A stretch of 64,000 nucleotides of DNA from Taenia hydatigena (GCA_036345935.2 JADWOT020000002.1:15532913-15596912), one strand, 5' to 3'; counted from the stretch's first letter, positions 1 to 12,480 are shown. Notes: generated from the letters alone by a model not told the origin. Numbers and translations are program-made.

Positions 1-180
1 GTCTCACTCTACTTGCTGCACAAAAATGAAAGACAAAGAGGAGAACTTTAGCGGAGCATCTGTGGCACCTTGCAGTGAATTGACTAGAGGATTGGATTGA
101 ATGAAAGACCACAATCTAGCTGCTCAAATGAGTACATTTGTCTGAGAAGCTGAGTGAATGACAGGTAGGCACGGAGTGAC
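1..180 (+). repeat. Dispersed repeat, copy near window start
   Basis: This stretch aligns by eye with 13690-13870 in the same orientation. Shared landmarks are CACTCTACTTG, TTGCAGTGAATTGA and a nearly identical block around GACCACAATCTAGCT, followed by a shared TGAGAAG. The copies are diverged by indels, so the insertion is old. It continues past the left edge of the window. No protein-coding function was recognised. Confidence 0.6.
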
Positions 181-839
181 GTCGCACAGACGAACCTTAC
201 TGTCCGAAATCATCATCAAGTCACTGAAGTTTCAAAAGTGCCATGTGACTAGGTCATCAAATGTCGTCGCGAAGACAACATGACCGCATTGCAGAGAAGC
301 CTACAGAGAGGTAGTATTTGCTTATGCCAATCTCAAGCATTGCACAATGGGATGCTACGTTCAATCTTTTCCATGGTGAACTGCAAAGCTGAGTATCTAC
401 TCTGTCTCTTTGCCTACTATAAGACGCATGCCCGCGTGATCATTACAGCAGTTTCATCGTCTGTAAGACCAAGCAATTACAATCAATTTGCACACAAGAG
501 CGAAGAAAGCTTGATAACCACACCTCACCGTGATGAAGTGAGAATTCAGCTCCCCTTCTCCGACACTCTGTCAGCCCGTTGTCTGAAGGTCATTTTGCGG
601 TGGAAGGAGATGTAATGGTCTCTTATCTCAACTCTCCTCTGTCGAGAGTGCTGTGCTGCGACTGTGTGCCTCCTTCATCGCACACAGTATGAAGGAGTTG
701 TTCTGTAAAGCAGTTGACATACTGATGTAGTAACTAAAGAAACAATTACGCAGCATTTGAGTTGGGTTGGATGTGAGCCTGCAATCGGTGACACGGTCGT
801 GTGCTTCGGGACGCGGTAGCCTTTGCTCTGTAGCTCTCG

Positions 840-1255
840 CGTGGTATCCACACACCTCACCTAGTCTTCCATGTGTGCCCCCCAAGCACAAAGCCGCGCT
901 CCCTGCTCGCATCCTAAGTGAACGCATATTCTACATTGAAGAGCAGTTTTGTAACACAACTCTCATCCCTACTTCCATCCTTTCAGCCCTGAAGTAATCA
1001 CCATCCTTTCTCAACAGGACAATAAGTAGCGAGGGAGGAGGAAGAAGGAAAGAATAGAAGAAGCGTGTCACTCTCATTGACTGTTTTAGCCATCAAACCA
1101 AGCACAGGATGCCAATGCGCATTCTGCAACTGCAGCTACCACCCGCTTGCTCTGCACTTTTACCTCTGATTCATCCTTAGTTCGTATTTTAACCTGGTTT
1201 GGAGTGAGCTGTCCTTAAATGAACCTCAGCTGTGTGACAGGTAGGAAGAAAGTTG
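840..1255. repeat. Left arm of a 420-bp inverted repeat pair
   Basis: The reverse complement of this stretch matches 4838-5262. Shared blocks in the right-arm orientation include CTGAGGTTCATTTAAGGACAG, CTTATTGTCCTGTTGAGAAAG and ACAAAACTGCTCTT. The arms have diverged by substitutions and indels. They enclose about 3.6 kb. No transposase frame was recognised inside, so the pair may be two independent insertions in opposite orientation or the ends of a degraded non-autonomous element. Confidence 0.65.
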
Positions 1256-4200
1256 ACACAATTAACCCTTCACATGACAGCAAATACTCGTCGTACAGCC
1301 ATGTTTGAGACCAGAAACTTTTCCATCTGTCAATTGGTGGCATGAACTGGTTTTTGGTCAGCAACATTGAACACCCTCAAGGAATGCGCTTACACCTGTC
1401 CACCTTCATGGGCCATTTTTGCACCACGAAAAGCTTTATGCAATTTACTTGACCACTTTCAGCGGCTAAAAGCTGTCAATTAGGGGAATGCGATGCATTA
1501 TTGCTCCATAATCTATTGGAAACCTCCACTGACAGCTACCATCGTTTGCTACCATTCGTGCGCCCGATGGAACACTTTAGTCAGACTAAAGATTTCAGAC
1601 CCTTTTTTTCCGAAATGTCGACCCGGAATCAAAAAGACGCCAGAGACTCCGGTAAATCTTCTGCACTTTCCTTTCCTTTGTCCTCCTTATCCTCTACCCC
1701 TTTACACTATGGCGTAATAGCATGATTCATGCAAAATTTTATCACATTGTACCTTTTTTTTCATCTACATGTGAGTAGTGTCAGGTGGAAGATAATGTGA
1801 GTAGGCATGAGGGCGTGACAGCCGCCTCTGTTATTTTCTTTATGTAAAGTCATCAGCTAGAAGTGGTGCACACTGGTAGCATTTGCAGCCGCAGTCAGTG
1901 AAAACTTTTCTGCCAGTCAACGAGGGAGCTGCAGTACCAACTAATTGCATCTACAAATGTCTGCATTGATGTCCTTACAACGAGATTGGCAACGCTGGTA
2001 AAAATTAAGAACACATTTTAGCCTCATCAAAGGGTGACTGTGGCACACCCAATAGGCATGTCAAACGAGCATCACTCGCCGTCGGGAGCAAAACATAAAC
2101 TAGGTGTCGGATTAATCATCAATCCACCGAGTGAGAGAAGCAATGGCAAGTGGCGTATGTGATTATTTCTAGGATTCGAGACATTCATGGAATCAAAATG
2201 CGACCGATAGAGGAGTATTGTCTAACAGAAACTCTAGCACTGCTATCCTCAATCAACGTAAATTCCTCCGATCTACAAACTGCCTGATGGCTTGATCACT
2301 GGCAAGTCCTGTTGGCCAACGGACAGTTACACTCTAGCCTTTGATGTCAGCTTAATGGTCTACCTATTGACAGGCTAGTCAATGTCTGACTTGCATCTTA
2401 GTCAACGCAAACATAATTCAACACTTATGCCATCCAAAATTGCACTGGAGGGATCATAAATACTTTGGACGTCAGGTAGTCATCCCATATGCATCCCCAA
2501 AAAAGCCCAGAACTAAGCTTCAAGCAGTAACTGTTGCCAAATTTATTGCTACGACGCCACTTTTGCTATCTAAGCACCTTTAAATGTGCTCGCATTCAGC
2601 TACCACTCTCTCATTGAATAGCACATCAGTAGTACGATCACTAGGCCGTGTCTCACCTACTTATATCGCCCCACCCACCTAATTCGACTGTCCAATTAAT
2701 TTGTAGTGCTCTCAATAATCCACTAGTCAGTCAGCCAACCAACCCTGTTAATGTTTAAGCAGGAGGATTGATTCGGTTTTAATTTGCTATCATCAAAGTT
2801 GTCAACCGACTGGAAGAAGGTGTCAGTGCAAGTGGGCTTCCTTGAAGGCAGTCATACACAGTAGATCGGGTAAGAGAGAGTCCGGCTTCTGTTCACAGCG
2901 GTAGCGTTTCCATATCACTACAATCAAGATTGCCCTCTGCTGCAGTCTAACAGCCACCATGTGGTATGCTAAGCCGCTGGAGAACCAAGGCAGACCAAAT
3001 GATCCACTCGGTTTTCTATCCAACCAAACAAGCAATGGTTTGAGGGGGACCACCGGTAGACAATGCATAAGTGTTCTACCCACAGGTAGGTGATTCAGGT
3101 AAAACTGAGGCGTTCAAACACACTGCGAAAAAAAAGCAGATTTCGACAAACGGACCTAATCAATTTACGTGCCATGTCCATGGAATTGGCTTACTGGAGT
3201 TGTGTAAGAACCATTGGTAAAAGCACCCTGTGAAGGAGAGAAAGGTAGGTGATTCGAAGTGCGCAAAGCCTGAAACAACTGCCCATATCTCGTAAAGTAT
3301 TTTATCGCCATGCATCCATCATGACACCATTTGGGTTGACATGAAACAGCCAGTTAACGGGTAGCCTCATGCTTTCATTGACACGGACAGCTATCACTGG
3401 AGTTATCCTTTTGCTTAGCATTAGCTGCCGTGCAGGCACGTGATGTTCAAGTCATCGTCTTCGTTGCCGTGTAAGTTGTTGAGTGACCTTGCCAGCAGCT
3501 ATGACACATTGCCTACGTTCTCTGAAGTGCGTAGACAGACTATGGCGACCTGACAGTCGGAAGTGAATGTGGCTCCAGATTGATAAGCTGTTCAGCATAT
3601 TGGTTCATTTAATGGTGACAACCTGCTTCTCTTAGTTATCCAATGGGTACGTTATGCTCCCAACAATCTAGTAGCCAGTCAGTTATTTGGATTTAATTAA
3701 AAAGCTGTTGCTGATAGCCTGACTAGGCGATCAACCAATTACCCATCTAACCAACAGCCCAAATTGGGATGTGGATAGGCCATGGAAATGGCTTCACTAC
3801 AATGACCTTTCGAGTGTGCTTCATCGCCTCCTTCTCCTATGTTTAGGCAAGCCGTTTATTAGTAAAAAATGGGCGTTTTGGAGTAAATTTCTTCACACTG
3901 AATTGTAAGCTCGGCTGACAGCAATCAAAGAATGTCGTCTTCGTTAATACCACTCTAACCTTAAATGATGACAGCTGCAAGAATCCTCTTTACTGTATCA
4001 GCAACTTTGCTCTAAGTCACATGAGAGGACAAACTGCACTTTTCTAAACTAGTTTCGAGCACCAAACGAAACAAATGACGCAAAATGTAGTTCAAGTTGC
4101 TTTGATGTGGAAACGCAACAACTGATTACATTGTTGAATGACTTCAACCTCGTACAATTATTTCTTGGCACTCATGCAGATTTGATGCCTGACCAATTAC

Positions 4201-4837
4201 CCTAGTTTTGCTTGCCATTGATGACATTTCGACGACCTTATTCAAGCGCTGAAGTAGTCGAGCATTGAGCAATTTGCAGGTGGATGTGATCAAATGGGTT
4301 GTTGGGTGCCCTTTCTTTACGATGCATTATACAAGTCAAAGTAGAATTCTACTCATTGTAGCATTTGAATTCGGGATACTGTCAAGTCAGTGTAAATCAA
4401 GCAGCGTAGTCTAGATTAACAATGTCACCGACATTAAAATGGTGGGGTATTCTTGACGTTCCGACACATTAAAATGCTGGAATGGCCCCTCGTGCTCTGC
4501 AACACATCTGCTATGTCTTACTGATGCTGAAATTTCGAATTAAGGGATTTGATAAGTCCACTCTAACGAAGTTGCTTTGTCAGGCTACAGATAGTACGCA
4601 CGAGGGAGAGCCAATGGTGGTAGCTGTAATTAGAGATTTCCGAACAGTGCTGGACTTTAACCAAATTGACGGCTTTGAGCAAGGGTAAGAGACTACTGGG
4701 GCAAGCGGATATAAACGCATGCCTTACTGACCACAAGACCAAATCATGACACCAGCTGACCGAGGCACACGGTTCTGATCTTGCGCTTGCCGTATGAAGG
4801 GCAATCGCACATGCTTCCCTCCTTCTTGTCAAGCAGC
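1256..4837. other. No recognisable gene; DNA between the inverted repeat arms
   Basis: Only short, chance-length frames occur here and none shows a known domain or a convincing splice chain. Small pieces resemble other dispersed repeats (for example GTCAGTCAGCC-type stretches near 2.72 kb and 3.66 kb resemble 15.5-15.65 kb). Nothing regulatory was recognised. Confidence 0.4.
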
Positions 4838-5262
4838 TGAGGTTCATTTAAGGACAGTTTACGCCATAACAGTCAAAGCACGAGCAAAGGGTGAAGTGAA
4901 GTTGCAGAATGCTATTGCTGCAAAACACCTATGCGCATTGGAACTCTGTGCTTGGTATGCTGACTGGAAGCAGTTATTCACTCATTCCAACATTCCAACA
5001 GTCCTCTCTGGGGGACTAGTTAATGACACACTACTTTTAATTTCCCTTCCTCTTCTCCCGCTTATTGTCCTGTTGAGAAAGTGCGGCGAATCGCGATGGT
5101 AATTGCCTCAAGGCCTTAAAGATGAGAGCAAGGAGGAGGTGTACAAAACTGCTCTTTAAAGTAGACTGTGCGCTCACTCAGGATGCAAGCAGAAGCACGG
5201 CATTGTGCTTGAAGGACCTGCATGGAAGACCGGGTGTGGTGTGTGGGTGCTACGTCGGTGTA
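4838..5262. repeat. Right arm of a 420-bp inverted repeat pair
   Basis: This is the inverted counterpart of 840-1255. The open frame 4794-5102 (+) falls within it and is not conserved in the other arm, which argues against coding function. Confidence 0.65.
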
Positions 5263-7009
5263 GGGAATCGACATGAATTTCGCACTGTACTGCTTACCTG
5301 TAAGTGTCAAAGTCAAAGAAATTGATTATTCACCTTCGTCACCCTTACTCAACCTTTTTACGCCCATCCCACCACCTTCTCGTCCGCACAATGCTCGTCT
5401 CTCAGTTACTGCTGCCACAACGCGCAGAGACTTCTCCAGTGTACACACATCGTTATGTACTTGCCCGCAGTGACTGCAATGTCTCGAGCCGTGTCAAATG
5501 CGTAGCCCAATCATACTACCAGACAGTCGCCACACCTCAGTCAGTTGACTAACTCGCCACATGTTCAGGGTTATGTAATACGTCATTTGTCCCAGATAAT
5601 CCCTCAGACCCCTATTTAGAGTTCGATTCTTACGGCACTGAACCCTGAAATTTTACACTGAATTCAGACAATGGGTCCAAATTCACGTCTTTTCACCTGC
5701 ATATTGACCAGGGGTCTGGTATTGCTCCGTTCTTCTCCATTCCCACTTATTTTCTTTCTGTAAAAAGATGGCGGATTACAATGGTGATTGAACGAAAGTC
5801 CTGCTTGTAGGTTTCATTTTGAGCTTTTTTGACCAGAGATGGCCCCTCGTGTCTACAAAGTAAAAGCTGCAGCTTGTTAAGATGGAGCCCACGTTCAGTG
5901 CTATGGACCCACTCCGATCTCATCGTTGTCAATGCCCACCACTCACACTTCACCATGGAATGCAAGGGATAACACAGTGTGGATGTAGAGATGGGCCCAC
6001 TTCACCAACATATCAACAGGCAATCCCTTTACACTTTGAGTCCATACTATTTTGTGAGAAGACAAGACAATGACTGAGGTCCGCAAAGTTTGTTGCTAAG
6101 AAAATGGAGGCATTTGGCTATACAATCACACAGCGAAGTACAATTAAATGTCTGCAATGCTAAGGGAGTACAACACTACACCAATGGAAGGGGTGGTTTT
6201 CGCTGCAAGTCCACAAAGGGGCATTAGGCATATTACAGCAGACATAAGAAACACAGCACTAATAATGAAAATGTTTGATCCTTACGAATGTGGCGGGAAT
6301 GACACGTGTACAGAGTGAAAGTTGCTGATAATGTTGCAACGTAAGTGGAGATTGATGGCTCGAAGTAATTGTGGCATCACAGATTGCTTGCCTAAAGTGA
6401 GGAAAGAAGTGACACTTTCTGGGGCAGATTTGCAAACAGGATGAGTGAGGAAAGTAAGACTGTCTGCATCTTAAGCTTTTTAAAGCAAATAATAATATGC
6501 GCCTCGAATTGAGCGTCAAAAGCGTACAATCACTAATTGACTAGCGAATGGTCTCGAAACCAGAGGGTAGCCAAGGGCTTATTAAACTTACTAATTCTTT
6601 TTATTTATAGGAAATCGCAGTAACCACGATAATCATAACAAATATTGTATTCTGATCTCCTAAAATGCACCATTGTGCCATTTGTTCGACATTGGCAAAT
6701 AAGTTCTGTGTGATTTGATCCCTGCTCTTCATAGAGGACATTTCTTGAACATCGGGCCTATTTGCCACGTGCTCCCATTTCATGCTGCATTATGGAGACA
6801 AATTCTCAACGTTGGCATTGGATCTACAGTTCGTGGGCTTCTATTCTTGAGGCAAACACGTCTCCTTCTTCTTCTTCTCTACCGCGCACATCACTACCTC
6901 CCAGACCCTCACCTTCTCATCACCCTTTTCTCCTCACTCCCATCGTTACGCCCCACAGCTTGCCCTCTCCTCATAGCCGCATTCATCAAGATGTGTGAGT
7001 TTGTATGCA
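5263..7009. other. Gene-free stretch downstream of the VAL gene
   Basis: No gene was recognised. Near 6580-6720 there is a fragment of the repeat that also occurs at 43.67-43.82 and 45.90-46.05 kb (shared TTATTAAACTT, GATAATCATA and CTGATCTCCTAA-like blocks). The 6835-6965 part is pyrimidine-rich and yields long plus-strand frames of low complexity that look non-coding. Confidence 0.4.
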
Positions 7010-7015
7010 TTTATT
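7010..7015 (-). terminator. Poly(A) signal AATAAA of the VAL gene
   Basis: TTTATT on the plus strand reads AATAAA on the minus strand, about 210 nt beyond the VAL stop codon. An AATAAT variant lies closer, near 7172-7177, and could be used instead. Confidence 0.4.
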
Positions 7016-7226
7016 TCGCCAAAAAGGCAAAATAGAAAACAAGGAAGACATACCAGAGAAGTGACAGAGCATGAAAAGTGGAAAAGTTAAAAAGTGTGGT
7101 AAGAGTGCTTGTGGAAATAGCGACTGATTCACAGCACATAATTTTGGTTGCAGCCAGTACAGATAGCACGTAATTATTCCTTATACACCACACGGGCTGG
7201 AATCGTTACATTTTTGTGATGGCTTC

Positions 7227-8200
7227 TCAGCTCTTCAACGCATTGATTGCGGTAACATATCCATCCACCGGGACATTCGCTGCAGCTGAGTCCTTGCTTG
7301 TATGGTAGCCGAAACCATGAGTATCTAATTCTAAAGGGCTGTAAGCACAAGCAATCAAATATTGTGGATCCTTTAATTTAGGCAAAAGGCCGTCACATTG
7401 ATCCATTGCACAGCCCACCTCAGTCGTGGTTGCCCACACCAGCTGTTCAGGTAGAGAGAAAGGCATGACAAGACGTACCATCTCGTACTAAGCCATTCAT
7501 TATCACAGCATCATGCACATGAATCCACTCCTTTGCACCTCTTCTATCCGCACAGCAGTTCAAGTAGACACTCAGTAGTAAGGAGTGAGTGGCTTCGCTG
7601 TGTAGATTGGATTGCATCCACACTCTGCATGTCATGAGTAGCACACACAATTTCCTCACCTGTGTGTAGTGAATACAGGACCCTGTGCAAGAGTTGTTGT
7701 AATAATTGTAGTGTTTGGCTTGTTTCTTCCAGGTATACACGCCCTCAGTAATGTTTGGCTTTTCGCCACTAATAACGACGAAATTTCGTGCAGCCACATG
7801 GTAGGGCCACATGAAATGAATTGGGAAGTTGCACTGCCAGATCCAACTTTCTGCCAGACCTCCCAATTTTTTTGAATACATCTAGACAAAGAACATTTGC
7901 ACGCAAAACAGATTACAGTGTCAGCACATGTCTAGTCAACCACGCAGGTGTTGGGAGCGAACGTACTAATAGTTGCATGTTGCTGGCAGGAGGGCGCACA
8001 TTTTCACGAACTTTTAGATGAGCCTCAAGAAGTTGCTCTTGTTCAACCGGTGTGGGTCGATAACAGGCCACCATGGCGATGACAGTGATCAGGCTGAAGA
8101 CAACCTTCACAAAGAGACCTGACACAGCGAGAAGTGTGCAGAGCAACAGTTGAGGATGATGATGATGATGAGAAATGCTAAGTAATAAAAAACTCACCAT
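7227..8200 (-). CDS. SCP/TAPS (venom-allergen-like, CAP domain) secreted protein
   Basis: Four-exon model: 8200-8198 (ATG only), 8104-7967, 7881-7660, 7442-7227, giving 192 residues. All introns are phase 0 with GT-AG borders (93, 85 and 217 bp). After a hydrophobic leader (VVFSLITVIAMVAC) comes the CAP start LLEAHLKVRENVRPPASNM, then YSKKLGGLAESW in exon 3, NITEGVYTW and HYNYYNN, then HYTQ split at the intron from LVWATTTEVGCAMDQC and YLIACAYSP. These are hallmark CAP signatures. Six cysteines fit the disulfides of secreted members. The two His of the CAP tetrad are present. The Glu positions look replaced: the usual GEN site reads ARN, and WxxE reads WKKQ. After CAYSP there is an unusual 35-residue tail. 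The family is secreted by helminths at the host interface; the exact role of this member is unknown. The start is the least certain part, because intron 1 is 93 nt without a stop and could be retained in frame. Confidence 0.85.
8155..8169 (+). repeat. (GAT)5 microsatellite inside VAL intron 1
   Basis: Five GAT units on the plus strand read CAT-type codons on the minus strand. If intron 1 of the VAL gene were retained they would encode five His. Length variation here would add or remove His without a frameshift. Confidence 0.7.
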
Positions 8201-8252
8201 TCCGTGCGCATATCATCGTGGCAAAGGGGCTGGGAGGGCGAGATAATCCCAC

Positions 8253-8261
8253 TTATTTATA
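8253..8261 (-). promoter_or_regulatory. TATA box of the VAL gene
   Basis: TATAAATAA reads on the minus strand, about 55-61 nt upstream of the proposed ATG at 8200. This predicts a transcription start near 8230 and a 5' UTR of about 30 nt. Position and match are good; no CCAAT box was seen. Confidence 0.5.
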
Positions 8262-9297
8262 CGTGAAACATGGGGTGTGGTGTGGTATGATTGGAAGTGG
8301 TGTAATCTAACAGTCTATGGCATCACATTGGTTGGGATAATCCCCCACCCACTCATGGTCCAGGTCAAGCCGGCATTGAATTGTGGATCTGCTGATTAGA
8401 CCTGCTCTCAAATCACATTTCCGATGTAATGGCAGACACGATTTGCAGAGTAGGCGGATTTGAAAGGACTCAAGTGCTCTGATCCTGACCATGTGATCCA
8501 TAGGCACTGCAGTCACGCTTAGCTGCTTTCCGACAGTTCTAGTTCCAACAGACCAAATCACTGGCAGACAATCAGATTACAGCAAATTTGAGGTTGTGCG
8601 AGCATTATCACATTTATGCAAAGATGATGGCGTCGGGTGATACCCTACCTCACTATTTTAAATTTTACAACTTGTCAACACCTCACCCTCCATGATCACT
8701 AGTGCATTTTTTATGCCACAAAATGTGCAATGGTTCCTTCTACTCAGTCTTCCATAGACAACACTCAGAGATTGGCGAAGAGGTTGCAATTTGCTCACTG
8801 TGTTTATGATAGTTAATGTCCCTCATTTGTCTCACTGCTATTGACTTAGGAAATGCCTAGTTCGAGATAAGTTGTGCAAGTGCGTGGCAAAGAAATGACT
8901 ATGGTAGGATTTACTGCATGACCAACAACATCTTCGCCTTTCTTAGATTGAAAAGAATCTCGATTAAATTTTCCTTCCTCTCTACTTTACAAATACTTAA
9001 CTCCTGTCAATGCTTTTTAGTGACAGTGTCACGAAATGTGCCTTTGGCATTTGACCCTGCTGAATGAACTGTCCATGCAGTTAGGAGCCAGCAAGATGAA
9101 AGTTTTGACGGCCTTTGCCTTGAGTCCTTCAGTTTCTTATTTAATGTGCCCATTACAGACTATCCAACGCTACCATTTACGCTGATGTGTTCAATGTCAC
9201 TGCCGAGAGCTATTTCTTCAGCTCCACCGACAAATTGAATGTCTTGCCTCTTAATTTGCCAACTTTCAAGCGAAAAACCACCTAATCATTTCTTTTA
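8262..9297. other. No gene recognised upstream of the VAL gene
   Basis: An 84-codon minus frame (8307-8561) is present but has no recognised domain and no convincing splice partner. The rest holds nothing identifiable. Confidence 0.35.
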
Positions 9298-9908
9298 TTG
9301 TTCATATCTTTGGCAGGAGAAGGGCTGTGGGAACAGTTAACTGGAACACACTGAACTGAGTTGGCTCCAAGTACAGTGAGCAGTGGTGTCTGATATTGTT
9401 TTCAGCTTTGAATTGCCAAAATAAAATATATGGCATAAATGATGCGAGAATAAATTGTGTTGGGGAGGTGAGAGGACATGTAAGTAGAGACGTCGTCAGT
9501 GTGTGGATGTTGTACACAAAGCATCCTTCACTGTCTACCCAACTGACTCTTCTCACTCCCTAGCACTTGGGATCGCACAACGACATGTGAATTTGCAAGA
9601 TGAGATCGTGTCTTCGTAGTATGATCTAGCACCTCTGGTGATTGGTGATGCAGAACGGGTTTAGCAAAACAATCACAAGTCATATGATGGCTTTTGTGAA
9701 GTGTCGGCTTCGACTCTGAGCCTATGACCGCAGACGATGGGGGTGGAAAGGGCGCTTGAGCAGGAGTCTTTGATAAACAAAGTGAAGTTGTGTCATGCAA
9801 TATGGGAGGCAGACATACAATTATGATGATCTGCTGATCGTGTGAACCTATTAATTTTGAGATTCGTCTCTTCAAACAAATTATATTCATGGTTCCATGT
9901 GATTTCAC
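9298..9908 (-). CDS. Unrecognised candidate exon(s), proline/serine/histidine-rich
   Basis: A 126-codon minus frame ends at 9528. It contains a disordered-looking P/S/H-rich stretch (AQAPFPPPSSAVIGSESKP). A second overlapping frame continues to 9302 and ends four bases before an AATAAA-like signal (ACAATAAAAG on the minus strand, about 9293-9302). A GTGAAG or GTAGAC donor near 9535-9545 could join neighbouring frames. No domain was identified. Frames of this length occur by chance, so this is a weak candidate. Confidence 0.2.
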
Positions 9909-11151
9909 ATGATTTTTGGAAGAATATCAGTTATGAGTTTGTAAATTCATCAAACGTGTGAATTGTGGGACTAATGGCAAGGCTTTCACGGGTAATCACG
10001 TTATTTTAGTAGACGTCATCATCATGAAACAATAACAATGTCATCAGTGGTCAAACCTTAAAAATATTGTGGTTTCATAAATCCACTTTGATGGTAAAAT
10101 CTGCCTCATCATCGTTTATGCATCTGCTTACAAATATGATGGAGGCTTTGTTTAAGCAAAAAATGACGCTGTTCTTATTTTGCTTTATCACTGAATACCC
10201 AATTTTTTTAAAAACTACACGGTTTGTGAGACTTAGTTTTTGGTTCCCTCCTACCTTCTAGAAGTCAAATTGAAAAATGACAGTTAAAGTCATTCTGACA
10301 TTTACGCACCATCCTCAACAAGCAGCGTCTAAGCTCTGCACATCAGTTGCACTTTGCAATTCATTATAGAGGTCAGTTTGTTAGCATCACTTACATCAAG
10401 ATTCGCTGGAACCAGAGAGTATGAACGGATGGCGATCCGACGTCGCTAAAGTGTTTGAAAATCAATTGTTCTACTGACATAGTCTTAGTAACATAACTTC
10501 AAAAATATAGAATTGTGAACAAATCAAGTAAGAAATTAGGCGCTATTAAAAATCTGGCAGTTTTATTACACCTACGAATCAACAAAGTAAAAATAGCAAA
10601 AATGGCTGATGCTCGAGCAGTTATAGCCTCTCCTGCTCAGAATTTGGCAGATCTGCACGACAAGAAATGGTAAGACAAGCTCAAATCGGGCAAAGGCGAG
10701 GGAGCAATACGCATGCGTAGTTAACGCATCCACTACACATTGATACATTAAATATTGGTGTTACATGTGTGTGACGCCCAATCCTTTATCTTATATGCGA
10801 TCGGTATTGGATAACAGAAGCCCATCCATTAATTCATCGTCCAGCACAAGAGTGGAGGATTTGGGCTGTACCTGGCATAAGGTTAACCGCGTGTAGAAGT
10901 GTAGGAATTCTCGTCAGAAGCCTGATTGTGGAGTTGTCAGCATAACTCAAAATCGCTAAGGTATAATTTTACACGGCAATGATGGTATTGGATTGCGCGG
11001 AAGAAAAAGGGCGTTAAACCTGAGTTTTATGCAGATCTTAGGCTCGGCATGGGAGAAAACAACACTCGTCTGCTAGAGGGAAACCCGAGCGGAGATGTAG
11101 GCTCTAGGGCCATCGTGCAAAGAAAGGCAAGAGCTAAAAGGGCATAAATCG
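9909..11151. other. No gene recognised
   Basis: AT-rich, short frames only, no repeat copy recognised apart from the trailing part of the tRNA-like element next to it. Confidence 0.35.
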
Positions 11152-11233
11152 CTGGCAAGGTGGCTTTGAACCACCGACCTATGGATTGCTGCCAACATCT
11201 ACAGCCCACTGCTTCACCAACACCTATCACCAG
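11152..11233 (-). repeat. tRNA-like element, probably a SINE head or tRNA pseudogene
   Basis: On the minus strand an 82-nt segment starts CTGGTGA and ends TTGCCAG, which can form a 7-bp acceptor-type stem (two G-T wobbles). Immediately inside it is a perfect T-arm: 5-bp stem GGTGG/CCACC with the 7-nt loop TTCAAAG, a B-box-like GGTTCAAAGCC. An A-box-like TGGTGAAGCAGTGG lies at the right distance. The anticodon stem is poor (loop of 8 by the best pairing) and the D-arm does not fold well. An 82-nt length would suit a Leu/Ser-type tRNA ancestor. I favour a decayed tRNA-derived SINE over a working tRNA gene. Confidence 0.4.
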
Positions 11234-11269
11234 GCGCATCAGGCGCTTTTTTGTTAATACTGACAAAAA

Positions 11270-12480
11270 AACAATAATCGCAGTTTGTTAACGTATACTT
11301 GGTTTTCCTGACTTCTTAACTTCCTTACTTTGCACTGCTGGTTGCTGCGAATTGTGCCTCAAACGAAGTCATTAATTCACGTATGCAAAGAGTCTGCTTT
11401 TGATGCTTCTAGCATTAACAACATTCCTATTTCTAGATGCAAACAACATAGTTGCCAATGCCACTCAACTTACATGGTCTCAAAGAATCTGATTAAAATG
11501 CATTTTTAAAGCAAGTGTCGGCTGACAAGTCGACTGACTTTGCTCTGATTTAATGAATTTCTCTTAAAGGGAAATCTGTGAAAGATTGTACACGACATGG
11601 GTGGGTGCTGCATGCACTTCATGATCTCATTGCTAGGTTGAGTTTAAGGGTATTTTGCCCTTGTATTTGTTCATCTATAAGAACCAATGTGACAAATTCC
11701 GATGAAAAAATTCTGCAAGACATGGCATGAGAAACGCGTAAAAGGGTTGATTTCCCCGTAGTCGTGGCATACATACTCGAACTGAGGATTTATTACAACT
11801 AAAATGCCAAGCTGACCAGATAAGCGTCTCATGCAGTTGCCTGTTGTTAAACAAAAAGTTGGCTAAAGAACTAACGTACACCAGTGTTGAATTATGAAAG
11901 GAGGGAATGAATTATCCGGGAATGCCTCCGTCCCAGTTCAGTCTAGGCATGAATGCTTACGACCATAAATGATGCGCTGTGGTACTTCTACGTCCTTATG
12001 GACAATCGAAGTGCTTTGTAATCTACCAAGCTCCGAAAAACATGACTGAAGAACAGACTCAACTACCTTTGCAAAAAAGTATTCTTAATGCCATTACATG
12101 AGGTGGACCTCTGTAAGGTGGATCAGTCGTCAGTCATTGATGCTTAGCATGCGTCGCATAAGCCCTCCTTAGAAATGATGTACTGCTCAATTTCAGGATT
12201 GAATTCATTAAATGATGGTTGCTGTTCGGGTTTTACATCCCAATAGGAGCTCATAATGCTGTAGACTGTAGCACCACACTCAAAACCCTCATTACGTGGA
12301 GAAGAAAGACGACCACCTTTAGAGAGAAAGTCCTGCCATCGGTCAAGTCTGCATTCTGAAATGAATTAAGATGGAAGAACTATCCCAAGTAGGCAAGCTG
12401 TACAGACATCACTTGCTTAGTGATGAGGCCACAATTTGGTGCTAAAAAAGGAAAGAGGCACACCATGATTGCAGACGTCA
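11270..12480. other. No gene recognised
   Basis: Short frames only; a 68-codon minus frame (11675-11881) lacks recognisable features. No repeat copy was recognised. Confidence 0.35.

Noticed and set aside
4794..5102. A 102-codon plus frame in the right inverted-repeat arm
   Set aside because: The homologous left arm does not keep the frame, which argues against coding.
11152..11233. A functional tRNA gene
   Set aside because: The T-arm and acceptor stem fit, but the D-arm does not pair and the anticodon loop is eight bases, so a pseudogene or SINE is more likely.
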